Below, one piece after another: positions 40,290-49,204 of a stretch of 64,000 nt of DNA (positions within the stretch are counted from its first letter, which is position 1; every line of letters begins with the position of its first letter). The DNA is taken from the NCBI RefSeq assembly GCF_042731755.1, contig NZ_JBHWLR010000008.1, forward strand, positions 253,594-317,593, written 5' to 3'. The notes below the pieces were generated by a model. That model made no database searches, was not told where the DNA came from, and was given only the letters and a program-made list of their open reading frames with translations. A program made the translations under genes and the position numbers. Source of the DNA: Promicromonospora sp042731755. Its GTDB lineage: Bacteria; Actinomycetota; Actinomycetes; Actinomycetales; Cellulomonadaceae.

Positions 40290-41774
40290 GTGACGACCAC
40301 AGGTGACCTGCGGATTGACGACTGGGTGGTGCACCGGCCCAACGTCGTACGCTCCGTCGCAGCACGCGTACCCGGCATCGACGCCGAGGAGGCCACCAGC
40401 CGCGCCCTCGAAAAGATGGTCCGGATCGTCTCCACCGGCGGCACCATCGACGACCCAGCCCCCTACTGGCGACGCGCAGCGGTCAACGAAGCCATCTCCA
40501 TGACCCGCGAGGCAGGCCGTGCCCGCCCGGTCGAGGACGACACCCTCGACGGCCTCACCCCACCCGTCGCGGGGGCGGAGCTGGACGCCGAGCGCGAGGC
40601 CGACGTCTCCATGCTCCGCACCGCCCTGTCCGACCTCGCCGACGAGGACCGCAAGATCCTCCTGGACCGCCACGTGCACGACATGGCCGTCACCGACATC
40701 GCCACCGGCCTCGGCGTCCGCCCCCACGCCGTGACCATGCGGCTGCGCCGCGCCGAGGAACGCCTCGCCGGCGCGTTCGCCGCCGCGCACGCCCAGACCG
40801 TCAACGAACCCGAGTGCCGCACCACCCGCGCCGCGATGCACGACTACCTCAAGGGCCGCCTCCTGCCGCGCCGGCAACGCCGCCTGGAAGTCCACATGGA
40901 CGGCTGCGGCGAATGCACCCGCGCGTTCATCGACGTCCGCGAGGTCTCCTGGATGCTCCGCGACCTCGGACAACACCTCATCGCCGGCGGACTGCTCACC
41001 GGCACCGCCGCCGCGGGCGCGGCGGGTGCGGCCGGTGCGGCCAAGCCCCGGTTCGGCAAGAAGGAGGCCGCGGTCGCGGCGAGCGTGCTCGCCGCGCTCG
41101 CCATCGGCGGCAGCGCCGCTGCCCTGATCGCGAACCAGCTCGCCGACCCGCCCGTCCAGGCCACCGACGACGCCGGGGCTGCCGGCGAGGGCGGCGGAGC
41201 GGGCGGCGCCGGGAGCGGCGCCGGCGGGGACGGCGGCGGCGGCACGGACTCGTCCGACACCGCGGAGAAGCCGTCGACGGACGAGAAGCCCCCGTCGATC
41301 CCGCCGACGGACCCGCAGCCGCGCCCCGCGACGACGCCCAAGGAGGACGGCGCCGCCGCGCCCGCCGACGGGCCGGTGCTGGCCGAGTCGGTGCCCGAGC
41401 CGGACTCCGGCGGCACCCCCGCCGACGCCCCGAACCCGCCCGTGGACCCCGGGTCGGACCCCGGCTCAGGGTCGAGCCCGGACGGCGGCTCCGACGAGCC
41501 GGATCCGCCCAAGGAGCCCACGGAGCCCGAGGAGCCACCGACCGAGGAGGAGCCGCCGGCCGAACCGCCGGAGGTGCCGGAGGAACCGGAGGAGGAGACG
41601 CCGGGTCTCGGCACCGCCCTGGACGACCTGCTGGCCAGCCTCGGACTCTCCGACCTGCCCGGCATCGACCTCGCGACGACCACGCTGGACGAGATCTGGC
41701 AGCTGCTCTTCGGCACGTTCTCGGACGCGGCGAACGACGCGGTCGACGACACAGAGTCGGCGACCGGGGACTGA
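40290..41774 (+). CDS. ECF sigma-like/zinc anti-sigma membrane fusion protein 1
   Basis: 494 residues. Region-2-like part (about 8-75), region 4 HTH (about 105-165: LADEDRKILLDRHVHDMAVTD, then GVRPHAVTMRLRRAEERL). A zinc anti-sigma motif follows with Cys176, His202, Cys206 and Cys209 (HMDGCGEC, Hx3Cx2C), then a membrane helix (about 260-281) and a Gly/Pro/Asp/Glu-rich exterior ending in an amphipathic segment (LDDLLASLGLSDLPGIDL). GTG 40290 is chosen because the N-terminus then matches the paralogue at 41974 residue for residue in length; frames open upstream to 40101. A TGCAC/GTGCA palindrome lies at 40210-40223. Likely a self-inhibited sigma factor released on a signal (inference). Confidence 0.72.
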   Translation: MTTTGDLRIDDWVVHRPNVVRSVAARVPGIDAEEATSRALEKMVRIVSTGGTIDDPAPYWRRAAVNEAISMTREAGRARPVEDDTLDGLTPPVAGAELDAEREADVSMLRTALSDLADEDRKILLDRHVHDMAVTDIATGLGVRPHAVTMRLRRAEERLAGAFAAAHAQTVNEPECRTTRAAMHDYLKGRLLPRRQRRLEVHMDGCGECTRAFIDVREVSWMLRDLGQHLIAGGLLTGTAAAGAAGAAGAAKPRFGKKEAAVAASVLAALAIGGSAAALIANQLADPPVQATDDAGAAGEGGGAGGAGSGAGGDGGGGTDSSDTAEKPSTDEKPPSIPPTDPQPRPATTPKEDGAAAPADGPVLAESVPEPDSGGTPADAPNPPVDPGSDPGSGSSPDGGSDEPDPPKEPTEPEEPPTEEEPPAEPPEVPEEPEEETPGLGTALDDLLASLGLSDLPGIDLATTTLDEIWQLLFGTFSDAANDAVDDTESATGD

Positions 41775-41973
41775 TGGTCGTGCGGGCCTCCCACGAGGCC
41801 CGTGTCCCCTCCCTGCTGTGCGGAGGCACAGGTGATCTGGGCGCCGGCCCAAGATCGTCCCGCCATCACGGGGGACCCTTCCATGCGCATGCATTCTTTG
41901 CGAGCATGCACGCCCGGGGGCACGCGCGTCGAGGTGCCCCGGGGTGCCACGTCGCGTGCAGGAGGGGGGCCGC

Positions 41974-43467
41974 GTGACCGTCACGAGCGCCGACCTCGGC
42001 CTGTGGGCGGCACACCGCCGCGCCGTGGTGTTCACGGTGTCCCGGCGGGTGCCGGGGATCGACCCGGAGCTGGCCACGAGCTGCGGCCTGGAGCTGCTCT
42101 GCGTGGAGCTCCTCAACACCCGCGACCTCGCCGACCCCCTCGCGTTCTGGAGCGCCGCGTCCATCGAGGTGGCGCAAAGGATGGCCCGGGAGCAGGAGCC
42201 GGCCGCCGAAGGATCCGACGCCGCCACCGCAGCACCGCCCCGGCACGCCCTCGACCTCGAGGTGCTGAACCTCGCGATGGAGCGGCTGCCCGCGGGCGAG
42301 CAGCAGCTGCTCTGGGACCACCACGTGGGGTCCCGGCCCGTGGCGGCGATCGCCGAAGAGATCGGCGTGCTCCCCTACGCCGCCAAGCGACGCCTGCGCC
42401 GGGCCGAGAACCGGCTCGCGAGCACCTTCGCCGAGACGCACGCCGGCACGGCCGCCGACCTCGAGTGCCGGGCCACCCGCGCCGCCCTGCACGACTTCGT
42501 CCGGAACCGCCTGCTGCCCCGCCGGCGGCAGCAGGTCGAGGACCACATGGTCGGGTGCGCCGGCTGCACGCGGGCGTTCGTCGACGTCCGGGAGTCCTAC
42601 TGGATGTTGCGCGCCGCGGCCCCGGTCCTCCTGCTCGGTGCGGGGGCCTCTGCGGGCCCGGGCACGACGGCGGCCGGTGCCGCCGTCGCGGCGAGCGGCG
42701 CGGCCGGTCCTGCCGTCGCGGGTGCGGCGGGTGCCGCTGCGGCGGGCGCCGGGGGCTGGCTCAGCGCCGCGGGGACCAGGGCCGTCGTGACCGCCCGGAG
42801 CGTGCTGACCGACCCGATGAGCCTGACCGCGACCGTCGCCGGCGGCCTGTTCGTCACCACGGCCGTCACCACCGGGGTCGCGGGCGGCATCGACGCCGCG
42901 GCGTCGTTCCCGGAGACCGGCATGGTGTCGGTCTTCGCGCCGGACGACAGGGAACCCGCTGTCCGGCAGGCCGCCGAGATCTCCCCGCACACGGATCCGG
43001 CGAACGTCCCCGACCTGACCGAGGTGGCCCCGACGGGGCTCACCCCGTCAGGTCCGGCGCGGGCAGAGGACGACGTCCCGCCCGGCCTGGCGAAGAAGGA
43101 CGGGGTGCCGCCGGGCCTGGCCAAGAAGGACAAGGTTCCGCCGGGCCTCGCCAAGAAGGACGGCGTTCCGCCGGGTCAGGCGAAGAAGGACAAGGTCCCG
43201 CCGGGCCAGGCCAAGAAGGACGACGCGACGCCGCCGGGTCAGGCCAAGAAGGACGAGACCCCGCCCGGCCATGCCTCCAAGGACAAGGTTCCGCCAGGTC
43301 AGGCGAAGAAGGAGGACGTGTCCGCGGGCCAGGCCACGAAGGACACCCCGCCCGGGCAGGCGAAGAAGGAGACGTCTCCCGGCGAGGCGAAGCAGGACAA
43401 GAAGCAGCAGGACAAGAAGGCGGACCCGCCCGGTCAGGCGCGCTCGAGGAGCACCAGCACCTCGTAG
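41974..43467 (+). CDS. ECF sigma-like/zinc anti-sigma membrane fusion protein 2
   Basis: 497 residues, same architecture as 40290-41774. Region-2-like part about 5-75; region 4 about 95-155 (LPAGEQQLLWDHHVGSRPVA, PYAAKRRLRRAENRLAS); zinc motif Cys165, His191, Cys195 and Cys198 (HMVGCAGC); Ala/Gly-rich stretch; membrane helix about 284-304. The exterior is a Lys-rich tail of about ten PPGxAKK repeats (from about 369). GTG 41974 has AGGAGG upstream. The 199-bp gap before it has repeated GCATGC words but no copy of the ECF-like promoter motif. The last 34 bp overlap the convergent rlmC gene. Confidence 0.72.
   Translation: MTVTSADLGLWAAHRRAVVFTVSRRVPGIDPELATSCGLELLCVELLNTRDLADPLAFWSAASIEVAQRMAREQEPAAEGSDAATAAPPRHALDLEVLNLAMERLPAGEQQLLWDHHVGSRPVAAIAEEIGVLPYAAKRRLRRAENRLASTFAETHAGTAADLECRATRAALHDFVRNRLLPRRRQQVEDHMVGCAGCTRAFVDVRESYWMLRAAAPVLLLGAGASAGPGTTAAGAAVAASGAAGPAVAGAAGAAAAGAGGWLSAAGTRAVVTARSVLTDPMSLTATVAGGLFVTTAVTTGVAGGIDAAASFPETGMVSVFAPDDREPAVRQAAEISPHTDPANVPDLTEVAPTGLTPSGPARAEDDVPPGLAKKDGVPPGLAKKDKVPPGLAKKDGVPPGQAKKDKVPPGQAKKDDATPPGQAKKDETPPGHASKDKVPPGQAKKEDVSAGQATKDTPPGQAKKETSPGEAKQDKKQQDKKADPPGQARSRSTSTS
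43080..43440 (+). repeat. Degenerate ~30-bp coding repeats (PPGxAKK)
   Basis: In-frame tandem repeats encoding ten-residue units such as PPGLAKKDGV, PPGQAKKDKV and PPGHASKDKV. The first five are nearly regular, later ones degenerate with insertions. Each unit is a Pro-Pro-Gly turn plus a basic Lys pair, suited to binding acidic wall polymers or membranes. Repeat number may vary between strains. Confidence 0.85.
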
Positions 43468-44606
43468 TGCGAGGTCTGCGGGAACATGTCGAGCAGCCGC
43501 GCCCGCGCGGGCCGGAGCGACGGCATCGCGGCGAGGTCCTTGGCGAGCGTGGTCGCGTTGCAGCTCGAGTACAGGACGTGGTCGATCCCCGAGGTCTCCA
43601 GCCAGTGCGCCAGGTCAGCGCCGATGCCCCGCCGGGGCGGGTTCACGATCACCATCTCGGGCAGGTCGGGACCCTGCGGCCCGACGGCGAACGCCGTCGC
43701 GTCGCCGGCGGCGAAGGTGACGTCCCGGAACCGGTCCGCCTGGCCGCCGTCGCGCAGCCGCTCCACGGTGCCCGACGCCGCCACGACCGCCTCGGCGCTG
43801 ATCTCGATGCCCGTGACCGTGCGCCCGGGCGCGGCGCAGTGCAGGGCGAAGCCGCCCACCCCGCAGTAGAGGTCCCAGAGGCTGTCGGGGTCTACCTCGT
43901 CGACCCAGGACCGCGCCTGCCGGTACAGCTCGGTGGCGACCGCCGTGTTGGTCTGGAAGAAGCTCTGCGGACGCAGGTCCAGCGTGATGTCGTCGATGCG
44001 CATCGGGAGGGTGCCGCGCTCGGTGAGCGGGATCTCGAGGTCGCCCTCCAGCACCGCGGCGTGCGCGGGCTGGATGTTCGCCGAGGCCACCGCCAGGGCC
44101 GGGAGCTCGGCCTGCAGCCAGGCCAGGTGCTTGCGGATCCGGGCGATCGCCTCCTGGGAGCGCAGCACGAACCGGACCATGAGCTCGCCGTCGGGCGACA
44201 GGGTGACCAGCAGGTACTTGAGCTCGCCGCGCTGCTGGGCGCGCTTTCCCGGGCCCGAGACCTGGTAGGGCTCCAGGTTCGCGCGCGTGACGAACGCCGC
44301 GAGCGGGCCGAAGGACGCCTGGAGCGCATCGGGGTAGAGGCCGCAGTCGGTCAGGTCGACGCCGTGCCCGGCCCGGTCGAGGATGCCCAGCACCGGCTCG
44401 GCGACCGTCCCGCTGACGACCATCTTCGCCTTGTTCCGGAAGGCGGACTCGACGCTGCGGACCGCGGGGAGCCAGGTGGTCCCGTCGGAGACCGGGTCGA
44501 GGAGCTCGGCGACGTGCCGCTCCTTGTCGAGCACCTGGGTGGGGTAGTCGATCTCCAGGAGGGTGCACGAGCGGCAGCGTCCGGCGTCGTAGTGAGGGCA
44601 CTGCAC
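43434..44606 (-). CDS. rlmC: 23S rRNA (uracil-C5)-methyltransferase, RlmC type
   Basis: 390-residue SAM-dependent RNA m5U methyltransferase. An N-terminal iron-sulfur site is seen as Cys3, Cys11 and Cys14 (QCPHYDAGRCRSCTLL), with a further Cys about 75 residues on. SAM-binding DLYCGVGGFALHCA, the VNPPRRGIG motif, and catalytic YSSCNATTLAKDL follow. The lack of a TRAM domain and the short N-terminal cluster favour RlmC over RlmD. Its stop lies inside the last codons of fusion protein 2. Confidence 0.9.
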   Translation of the reverse strand: MQCPHYDAGRCRSCTLLEIDYPTQVLDKERHVAELLDPVSDGTTWLPAVRSVESAFRNKAKMVVSGTVAEPVLGILDRAGHGVDLTDCGLYPDALQASFGPLAAFVTRANLEPYQVSGPGKRAQQRGELKYLLVTLSPDGELMVRFVLRSQEAIARIRKHLAWLQAELPALAVASANIQPAHAAVLEGDLEIPLTERGTLPMRIDDITLDLRPQSFFQTNTAVATELYRQARSWVDEVDPDSLWDLYCGVGGFALHCAAPGRTVTGIEISAEAVVAASGTVERLRDGGQADRFRDVTFAAGDATAFAVGPQGPDLPEMVIVNPPRRGIGADLAHWLETSGIDHVLYSSCNATTLAKDLAAMPSLRPARARLLDMFPQTSHYEVLVLLERA

Positions 44607-44674
44607 TCACCCATTATCCAGTGCCCGCGCACCGCCGCGGTCGGCGGCGGCGCGCGGCGGCGCCGGAGAGGCGG

Positions 44675-46045
44675 TCAGCCCTCGTACTCGAAGTGCCAGG
44701 GCTCCTCGCGCCCGGCGCCCTGGCGGGCCCACTCCGGGTGCACCCAGCCGAACTTCGGCCCGTTGGCGGCGAGCCACTCGTACTCGGGCTGGCCGAAGCG
44801 GAAGCCGTCGTCCACAGGTACGTCCACAGCGAGCGCCCAGCCGTGGTTGGAGGTGCCGGGCGCCGCGACCTGTCCGCTGCCGAACTCGTCGAGGGCCTGG
44901 AGCTGCCAGTCGTAGGGCCGGTAGCCGTACTCGATGCGCAGCGGTTTGCCGAGCTCCTTCTCGAAGGCCGCGCCGAGCTTGCCCCAGGCCTCGGCCGCGT
45001 CGCACCGGAGGTACTGGTCCTGCCCCTCGGGGCCGACGCCCACCAGGCACAGGTCGGCCTGCGCGAGCCGGCCGTTGGAGTCGTCGGCGACCGCCGCGCG
45101 GGCGGCCCACGCGGCGTCCTCGAGCGCGACGCGCGCCGTCTCGCGCTGCTGGCCGAGCGCCTTCACCGAGTTCAGCTTGCTCGTGTTCACGCCGACCGCG
45201 AGCGCCGCCTCGCCTTCGGCGCGGCGGGTGGCCAGGGCCGAGCGGACGCCGTCGGGCGCGCCCACCTCGGCCGTCCAGTCGAGCGTGTACCCGGAGTCCC
45301 GCACGGAGATCTTGAGCTGGTCGGTGACCGTGGCGAGCGACGCCTTGGCCTCCTCGAGCTGCTGGGCCGCGCTCTCGGCCTGGTCGGCGTCCGACTGGGC
45401 CTGCGCCTGGGCGTCCTCGCGGTCCTGCTGCCACTGCCGGTAGGAGGCCTGCACGTCCTTGATGGCCGCGACGAGCGTGGTCGAGGTGGTGCTCATGGAC
45501 ATCGACCACTCGGTGGCCGCCGCCTCCAGGGCGTCGATGTCCTCGGGCGAGTCGAGGCCCGGGGCGCCGGCCTCGGGGATCGACGGCGCCTCCTGCGCGC
45601 TGAGCTCCTTGGCCTGGGTGACGTGCGCGGCCAGGGCGGTGCGCACGGCGTCGTCGGCCACCCGGCCCTCGGAGGCCGCGAGCGCCTTCTCCGCCTTCGT
45701 GATCTGCTCGGCCAGCCCCTCCTGGGCCGCGCGTCCTTCGTCGACCGCCTGCACGACGTCGGCGCGGGCGCTGCTGAGCTGCTCCAGGTCGCGCTCGGTG
45801 CCGACGTGGACGAGCGCGAACGCGATGCTGCCGATCAGCGCGGCCGCGGCGGCGATGAGAAAGACGAACAGCGGTCGCATGGAGCCGCCGTCGGGCCGCC
45901 CACCCGCGCCGCGCGGCGGGACGATGTCCGATCTACCCGACGACATGTCGGACGTCGGCGCGGACCGTGCGGGCTTCGGCGCGTCCGCGAGGGCTGGTTC
46001 GGGCGAGGGCCCGGAGGATGTGGACGGCTCCACGTTGAGGGGCAT
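44675..46045 (-). CDS. M15-family D-Ala-D-Ala carboxypeptidase-like membrane protein
   Basis: 456 residues. A disordered N-terminus (about 1-55) precedes a membrane anchor (about 57-80, LFVFLIAAAAALIGSIAFAL), a long Ala/Glu/Gln coiled-coil region (about 85-260), and a VanY-like M15 peptidase domain with zinc ligands in SNHGWALAVDV and EPWHFEY. Preceding IEYGYRPYDWQLQALDE is the usual substrate-side helix. Expected outside the membrane, trimming wall stem peptides. ATG 45880 (MRPLFVFLI) is an alternative start that would drop the N-tail. Confidence 0.87.
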   Translation of the reverse strand: MPLNVEPSTSSGPSPEPALADAPKPARSAPTSDMSSGRSDIVPPRGAGGRPDGGSMRPLFVFLIAAAAALIGSIAFALVHVGTERDLEQLSSARADVVQAVDEGRAAQEGLAEQITKAEKALAASEGRVADDAVRTALAAHVTQAKELSAQEAPSIPEAGAPGLDSPEDIDALEAAATEWSMSMSTTSTTLVAAIKDVQASYRQWQQDREDAQAQAQSDADQAESAAQQLEEAKASLATVTDQLKISVRDSGYTLDWTAEVGAPDGVRSALATRRAEGEAALAVGVNTSKLNSVKALGQQRETARVALEDAAWAARAAVADDSNGRLAQADLCLVGVGPEGQDQYLRCDAAEAWGKLGAAFEKELGKPLRIEYGYRPYDWQLQALDEFGSGQVAAPGTSNHGWALAVDVPVDDGFRFGQPEYEWLAANGPKFGWVHPEWARQGAGREEPWHFEYEG

Positions 46046-46078
46046 GGCCCGCAGTTTGGCGAATCTCGGACGCGGGCG

Positions 46079-46687
46079 CTAGTTGCCTGCCCGCTCGGCG
46101 AGATTCTTCAGCTTGTCGACGTACGCGGCCATCTGGTCGCCCTGCCAGTCGGGGATGTTGGTGTTGCCCGCGTAGAGCCCGACGGACTGGTCGGTGAGCT
46201 CGCGCAGGATGTCCGCGTGACCGGCGTGCCGGGCGGTCTCGTCGGTGACGTGCACGATGATCCGGAACAGCGTGACCTCGCCGTTCTTCCACCACGGCAC
46301 GCGCCCGACGGTGCCCAGCGGGAGGGTGTCGATGGTCTCGTCGCAGAACGCCCAGCCCCGCCGGTAGAGGTCCACGACGGAGGCGACGGACTCGTCCTCG
46401 GTCGCGTACCAGTCGGCCTGCGGGTCCGTCTCGAAGATGTCGTCGGGGACGAGCTCGCCCGGGTTCGGCCACGCCCGCCCGAACACCGGCCCGAGATAGC
46501 CGATCTCGGTGTTGGCGCAGTGCTTCACGATGCCCAGCAGGTTGTTGCCGGAGGGCACCAAGGGCCAGCGTGCCTGCTTCTCCGTGAGGCCCTCGAGCTT
46601 CCACACGAGGGCCTCACGGGTCTCCTGGAGGTACTTCTTCAGGATCTGCTTCTGTTCGAGCTCGACGTCGTGCGCGGTCTGTGACAT
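46079..46687 (-). CDS. DinB-like (DUF664) protein
   Basis: 202-residue DUF664/DinB protein. LLGIVKHCANTEIGYLG and IIVHVTDETARHAGHADILRE give the His/Asp metal site. Third member of the family in this window, only distantly like the other two. ATG 46687 is the first start after the divergent shadow frame. Function unknown; possibly thiol-dependent (inference). Confidence 0.87.
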   Translation of the reverse strand: MSQTAHDVELEQKQILKKYLQETREALVWKLEGLTEKQARWPLVPSGNNLLGIVKHCANTEIGYLGPVFGRAWPNPGELVPDDIFETDPQADWYATEDESVASVVDLYRRGWAFCDETIDTLPLGTVGRVPWWKNGEVTLFRIIVHVTDETARHAGHADILRELTDQSVGLYAGNTNIPDWQGDQMAAYVDKLKNLAERAGN

Positions 46688-46716
46688 GGGGACAGTGTGT
46701 CCCCCGTCACCGACAT

Positions 46717-47442
46717 TCACCGAGCGTTTTGCACCTGGGCGGCCGGCACGCGAGCCCGGCGCGGGCGCACGCGGCCCTTCGGCCTGCGTCGCAGCCACCA
46801 CTCCGCGAACAGGAGGTTGACGATCCACGACACCCACGCGGACGCGACGGCGGCACCCTCGATCTCCGGGGCGCCGAACCCGATGTCCGGGTCGGTGAGC
46901 GCCCCGGGGACGTAGATCGCGATGAGCACGGGCGCCCAGAACCGGTTGGTGATGATCGAGAAGGCGAGCGCCGTGCTGCGGACCATCCACTCCCGGTGGT
47001 CACCGAACCGGCGCTGCCGGACGGCGCGGTAGCCGAGCACGGTGCAGGTCAGGAGCAGGACGCCGAGGAAGGTGTTCGCCACCTGCTGGCCCACGCCCGC
47101 GCTCGGGAACTGCGCCGTGACCAGCGCGGCGACGCCGGTCACGAGCGCGGTGACCACGTAGACACGGCCGCTCCACCGGTGCACGCGCGGGTGGTGGGCC
47201 CGCAGCCACGGCCAGAGCTGCAGCACCGCGGCGCTCAGCATGACCGACCCCGCGAAGATGTGCGTCACCAGCGCCGGGTAGAACGCCGGGCCGCGGTCGG
47301 TCGGGACGAGCGACTTCGCCGGGTCCAGGCCCACGTACCGCGGCAGGGCCGTGACCAGGAGCGCCGCGGTGACCACGGCGAGGGGTGCGATCCAGGGCCG
47401 GCGCCACCAGCGGACCGCCCGGGTCTGCTCAGCGCCGGGCAC
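46717..47442 (-). CDS. DUF2306 membrane protein
   Basis: 241 residues with about seven membrane helices. The DUF2306 pattern includes LVTHIFAGSVMLSAAVLQLWPWLR, HPRVHRWSGRVYVV (conserved His pairs) and GDHREWMVRSTALAFSIITNRFW. The His residues could bind heme, as suggested for related proteins, but this is not shown. Its start overlaps the end of the ABC permease gene by 14 bp, so it is third in that operon. Confidence 0.83.
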   Translation of the reverse strand: MPGAEQTRAVRWWRRPWIAPLAVVTAALLVTALPRYVGLDPAKSLVPTDRGPAFYPALVTHIFAGSVMLSAAVLQLWPWLRAHHPRVHRWSGRVYVVTALVTGVAALVTAQFPSAGVGQQVANTFLGVLLLTCTVLGYRAVRQRRFGDHREWMVRSTALAFSIITNRFWAPVLIAIYVPGALTDPDIGFGAPEIEGAAVASAWVSWIVNLLFAEWWLRRRPKGRVRPRRARVPAAQVQNAR

Positions 47443-48202
47443 GGAACGCCACCCCCGCCGCCACGGCGAACACGAGCCCCAGGCCCACGCACCAGGCGAT
47501 CGCCAGCGCGGCGACGCCGCCCAGGTCGGTGACCCCGCCGCCGGGTGCGTCGCCGACGAGCAGCCCGCGCACCGTCTCGATCACCGGCGTGACCGGCTGG
47601 TGCTCCGCGAACCCGCGCAGCCAGCCCGGCAGCGTGTCGACAGGCACGAACGCGCTGGACACGTAGGGCAGGAACATCACGAAGAACGAGAAACCGCCGG
47701 CGGCGTCGGGCGAACGGACCAGCACGCCCACGAACGTGGCGAGCCACGTGATCCAGCCGACCCACAGCAGGATCATCCCCACCGCGGCGAGCCACTCCAG
47801 GGCAGTCGCCTCGGGCCGGAACCCGAGCAGGATGGCGACGCCGAAGACGACCGCGGTGGTGGCCAGGTTCTTCACCAGGCTCGCCACCACGTGCCCGGAC
47901 AGCACGGTCCAGGAGCTCACGGGCATCGACCGGAGGCGGTCGACCATGCCGCCGGACATGTCGCGCTCGACCGCTAGTGCCGTGTTCGCCGCGCCGAAGC
48001 CGGCGGCCAGCAGGATCACGCCGGGGGTCACGTAGTTGATGTAGTCCGTGCCGGTGTCGAGGGCCCCGCCGAACACGAGGACGAACATCAGCAGGATGAT
48101 GACGGGCAGCACCACCGCGGTGATCATGGCGTCCGCGTCCCGCGAGACGAGGCGCAAGCCGCGGGTGGTCATCGTCGAGACGTCGCTCAGCACGTGGCTC
48201 AT
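47429..48202 (-). CDS. ABC-2 type exporter permease (DrrB-like)
   Basis: 257 residues, six membrane segments, ABC-2 fold. The conserved stretch is VERDMSGGMVDRLRSMPVSSWTVLSGH, as in DrrB-type drug exporters. It overlaps the ATPase gene by 4 bp and pairs with it. Likely exports a hydrophobic drug or lipid and is controlled by the divergent TetR regulator. Confidence 0.92.
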   Translation of the reverse strand: MSHVLSDVSTMTTRGLRLVSRDADAMITAVVLPVIILLMFVLVFGGALDTGTDYINYVTPGVILLAAGFGAANTALAVERDMSGGMVDRLRSMPVSSWTVLSGHVVASLVKNLATTAVVFGVAILLGFRPEATALEWLAAVGMILLWVGWITWLATFVGVLVRSPDAAGGFSFFVMFLPYVSSAFVPVDTLPGWLRGFAEHQPVTPVIETVRGLLVGDAPGGGVTDLGGVAALAIAWCVGLGLVFAVAAGVAFRARR

Positions 48203-49185
48203 GCCGCCACCCCCGTCGTCCGGGCCGGCTGCTCGTGGTCGACGTGGCCGGCGTGGCCGGCGTGACCGGTCAGGGTGAGGAAGACGTCGTCGAGGCTCGG
48301 CGCGCGCACCTCCCAGTGCTCGGGCGCCACGCCGGCGTCGTCGACCACGGACAGCACGGAGCGCACGTGCGCGACCGAGCCGTCGGTGGGTACGCGCACC
48401 CGGGCGCCGTCGACCGTGGCGCCCGCGAGCGCGGGAGCGACCCGCTCGACGTCGGACTCGGCGGCGAACGTGAGCTCGACGCCCGCCTCGCCCACCTCGC
48501 GCTTGAGCTGGGCCGGCGTGCCGTCGGCGACGATCCGGCCGCCGTCCACGAGCGCGACCCGCTGGGCGAGGCGGTCGGCCTCCTCCAGGTACTGGGTGGT
48601 CAGCAGCACGCTGGTGCCGTCGGCGACCACGCTCCGGACGACGTCCCACAGCGCCTGCCGCGACCGGGGGTCGAGCCCCGTGGTGGGCTCGTCGAGGAAC
48701 ATCACGCGGGGCCGCGTGAGCAGGCCCGCGGCGAGGTCGAGCCGGCGCCGCATGCCGCCCGACCAGGTGCCGACGTGCCGGTTCGCGGCGTCGGCCAGGT
48801 CGAACGCCGTGAGCAGCTCGTCCACCCGGTCCCGCGCGACGCGGCGGGGCAGGTGGGCGAGCCGGCCCATCATCGTGAGGTTCTCGGCGCCCGACAGCTT
48901 GTCGTCGACGGCGACCTGCTGGCCCGTGAGGCTGATGATCTCGCGCACGCGCCGCGCGTCCCGCACCACGTCGAACCCGCCGACCGTGGCGCGGCCCGCG
49001 TCCGGCTTCAGCAGCGTGGACAGGATGCGGACGGTGGTGGTCTTGCCCGCCCCGTTGGGGCCCAGCAGCGCGAGCACCGCGCCCTCCTGGAGCTCCAGGT
49101 CGAGCCCGTCCAGGACGGGCGGGCTCGTCGAGCCCTTTCTCGCGAAGGACTTGCCCAGTCCCTCGGCCGTGACGATCGCAGTCAT
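48199..49185 (-). CDS. ABC exporter ATPase (DrrA-like)
   Basis: 328 residues. Walker A LGPNGAGKTTT, Q-loop SLTGQQ, signature TWSGGMRRRLDLA, Walker B MFLDEPTTGLD, then the DrrA-type C-terminal domain about 90 residues long. First gene of the exporter operon; the inverted repeat at 49205-49248 lies just upstream. Nearest known relatives export anthracyclines, but the substrate here is unknown. Confidence 0.93.
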   Translation of the reverse strand: MTAIVTAEGLGKSFARKGSTSPPVLDGLDLELQEGAVLALLGPNGAGKTTTVRILSTLLKPDAGRATVGGFDVVRDARRVREIISLTGQQVAVDDKLSGAENLTMMGRLAHLPRRVARDRVDELLTAFDLADAANRHVGTWSGGMRRRLDLAAGLLTRPRVMFLDEPTTGLDPRSRQALWDVVRSVVADGTSVLLTTQYLEEADRLAQRVALVDGGRIVADGTPAQLKREVGEAGVELTFAAESDVERVAPALAGATVDGARVRVPTDGSVAHVRSVLSVVDDAGVAPEHWEVRAPSLDDVFLTLTGHAGHAGHVDHEQPARTTGVAA

Positions 49186-49204
49186 GGTCCCTCTCCGATC
49201 CGGT

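Noticed and set aside
43080..43440. CRISPR-like array
   Set aside because: Repeats are in frame, lack unique spacers and encode a peptide repeat.
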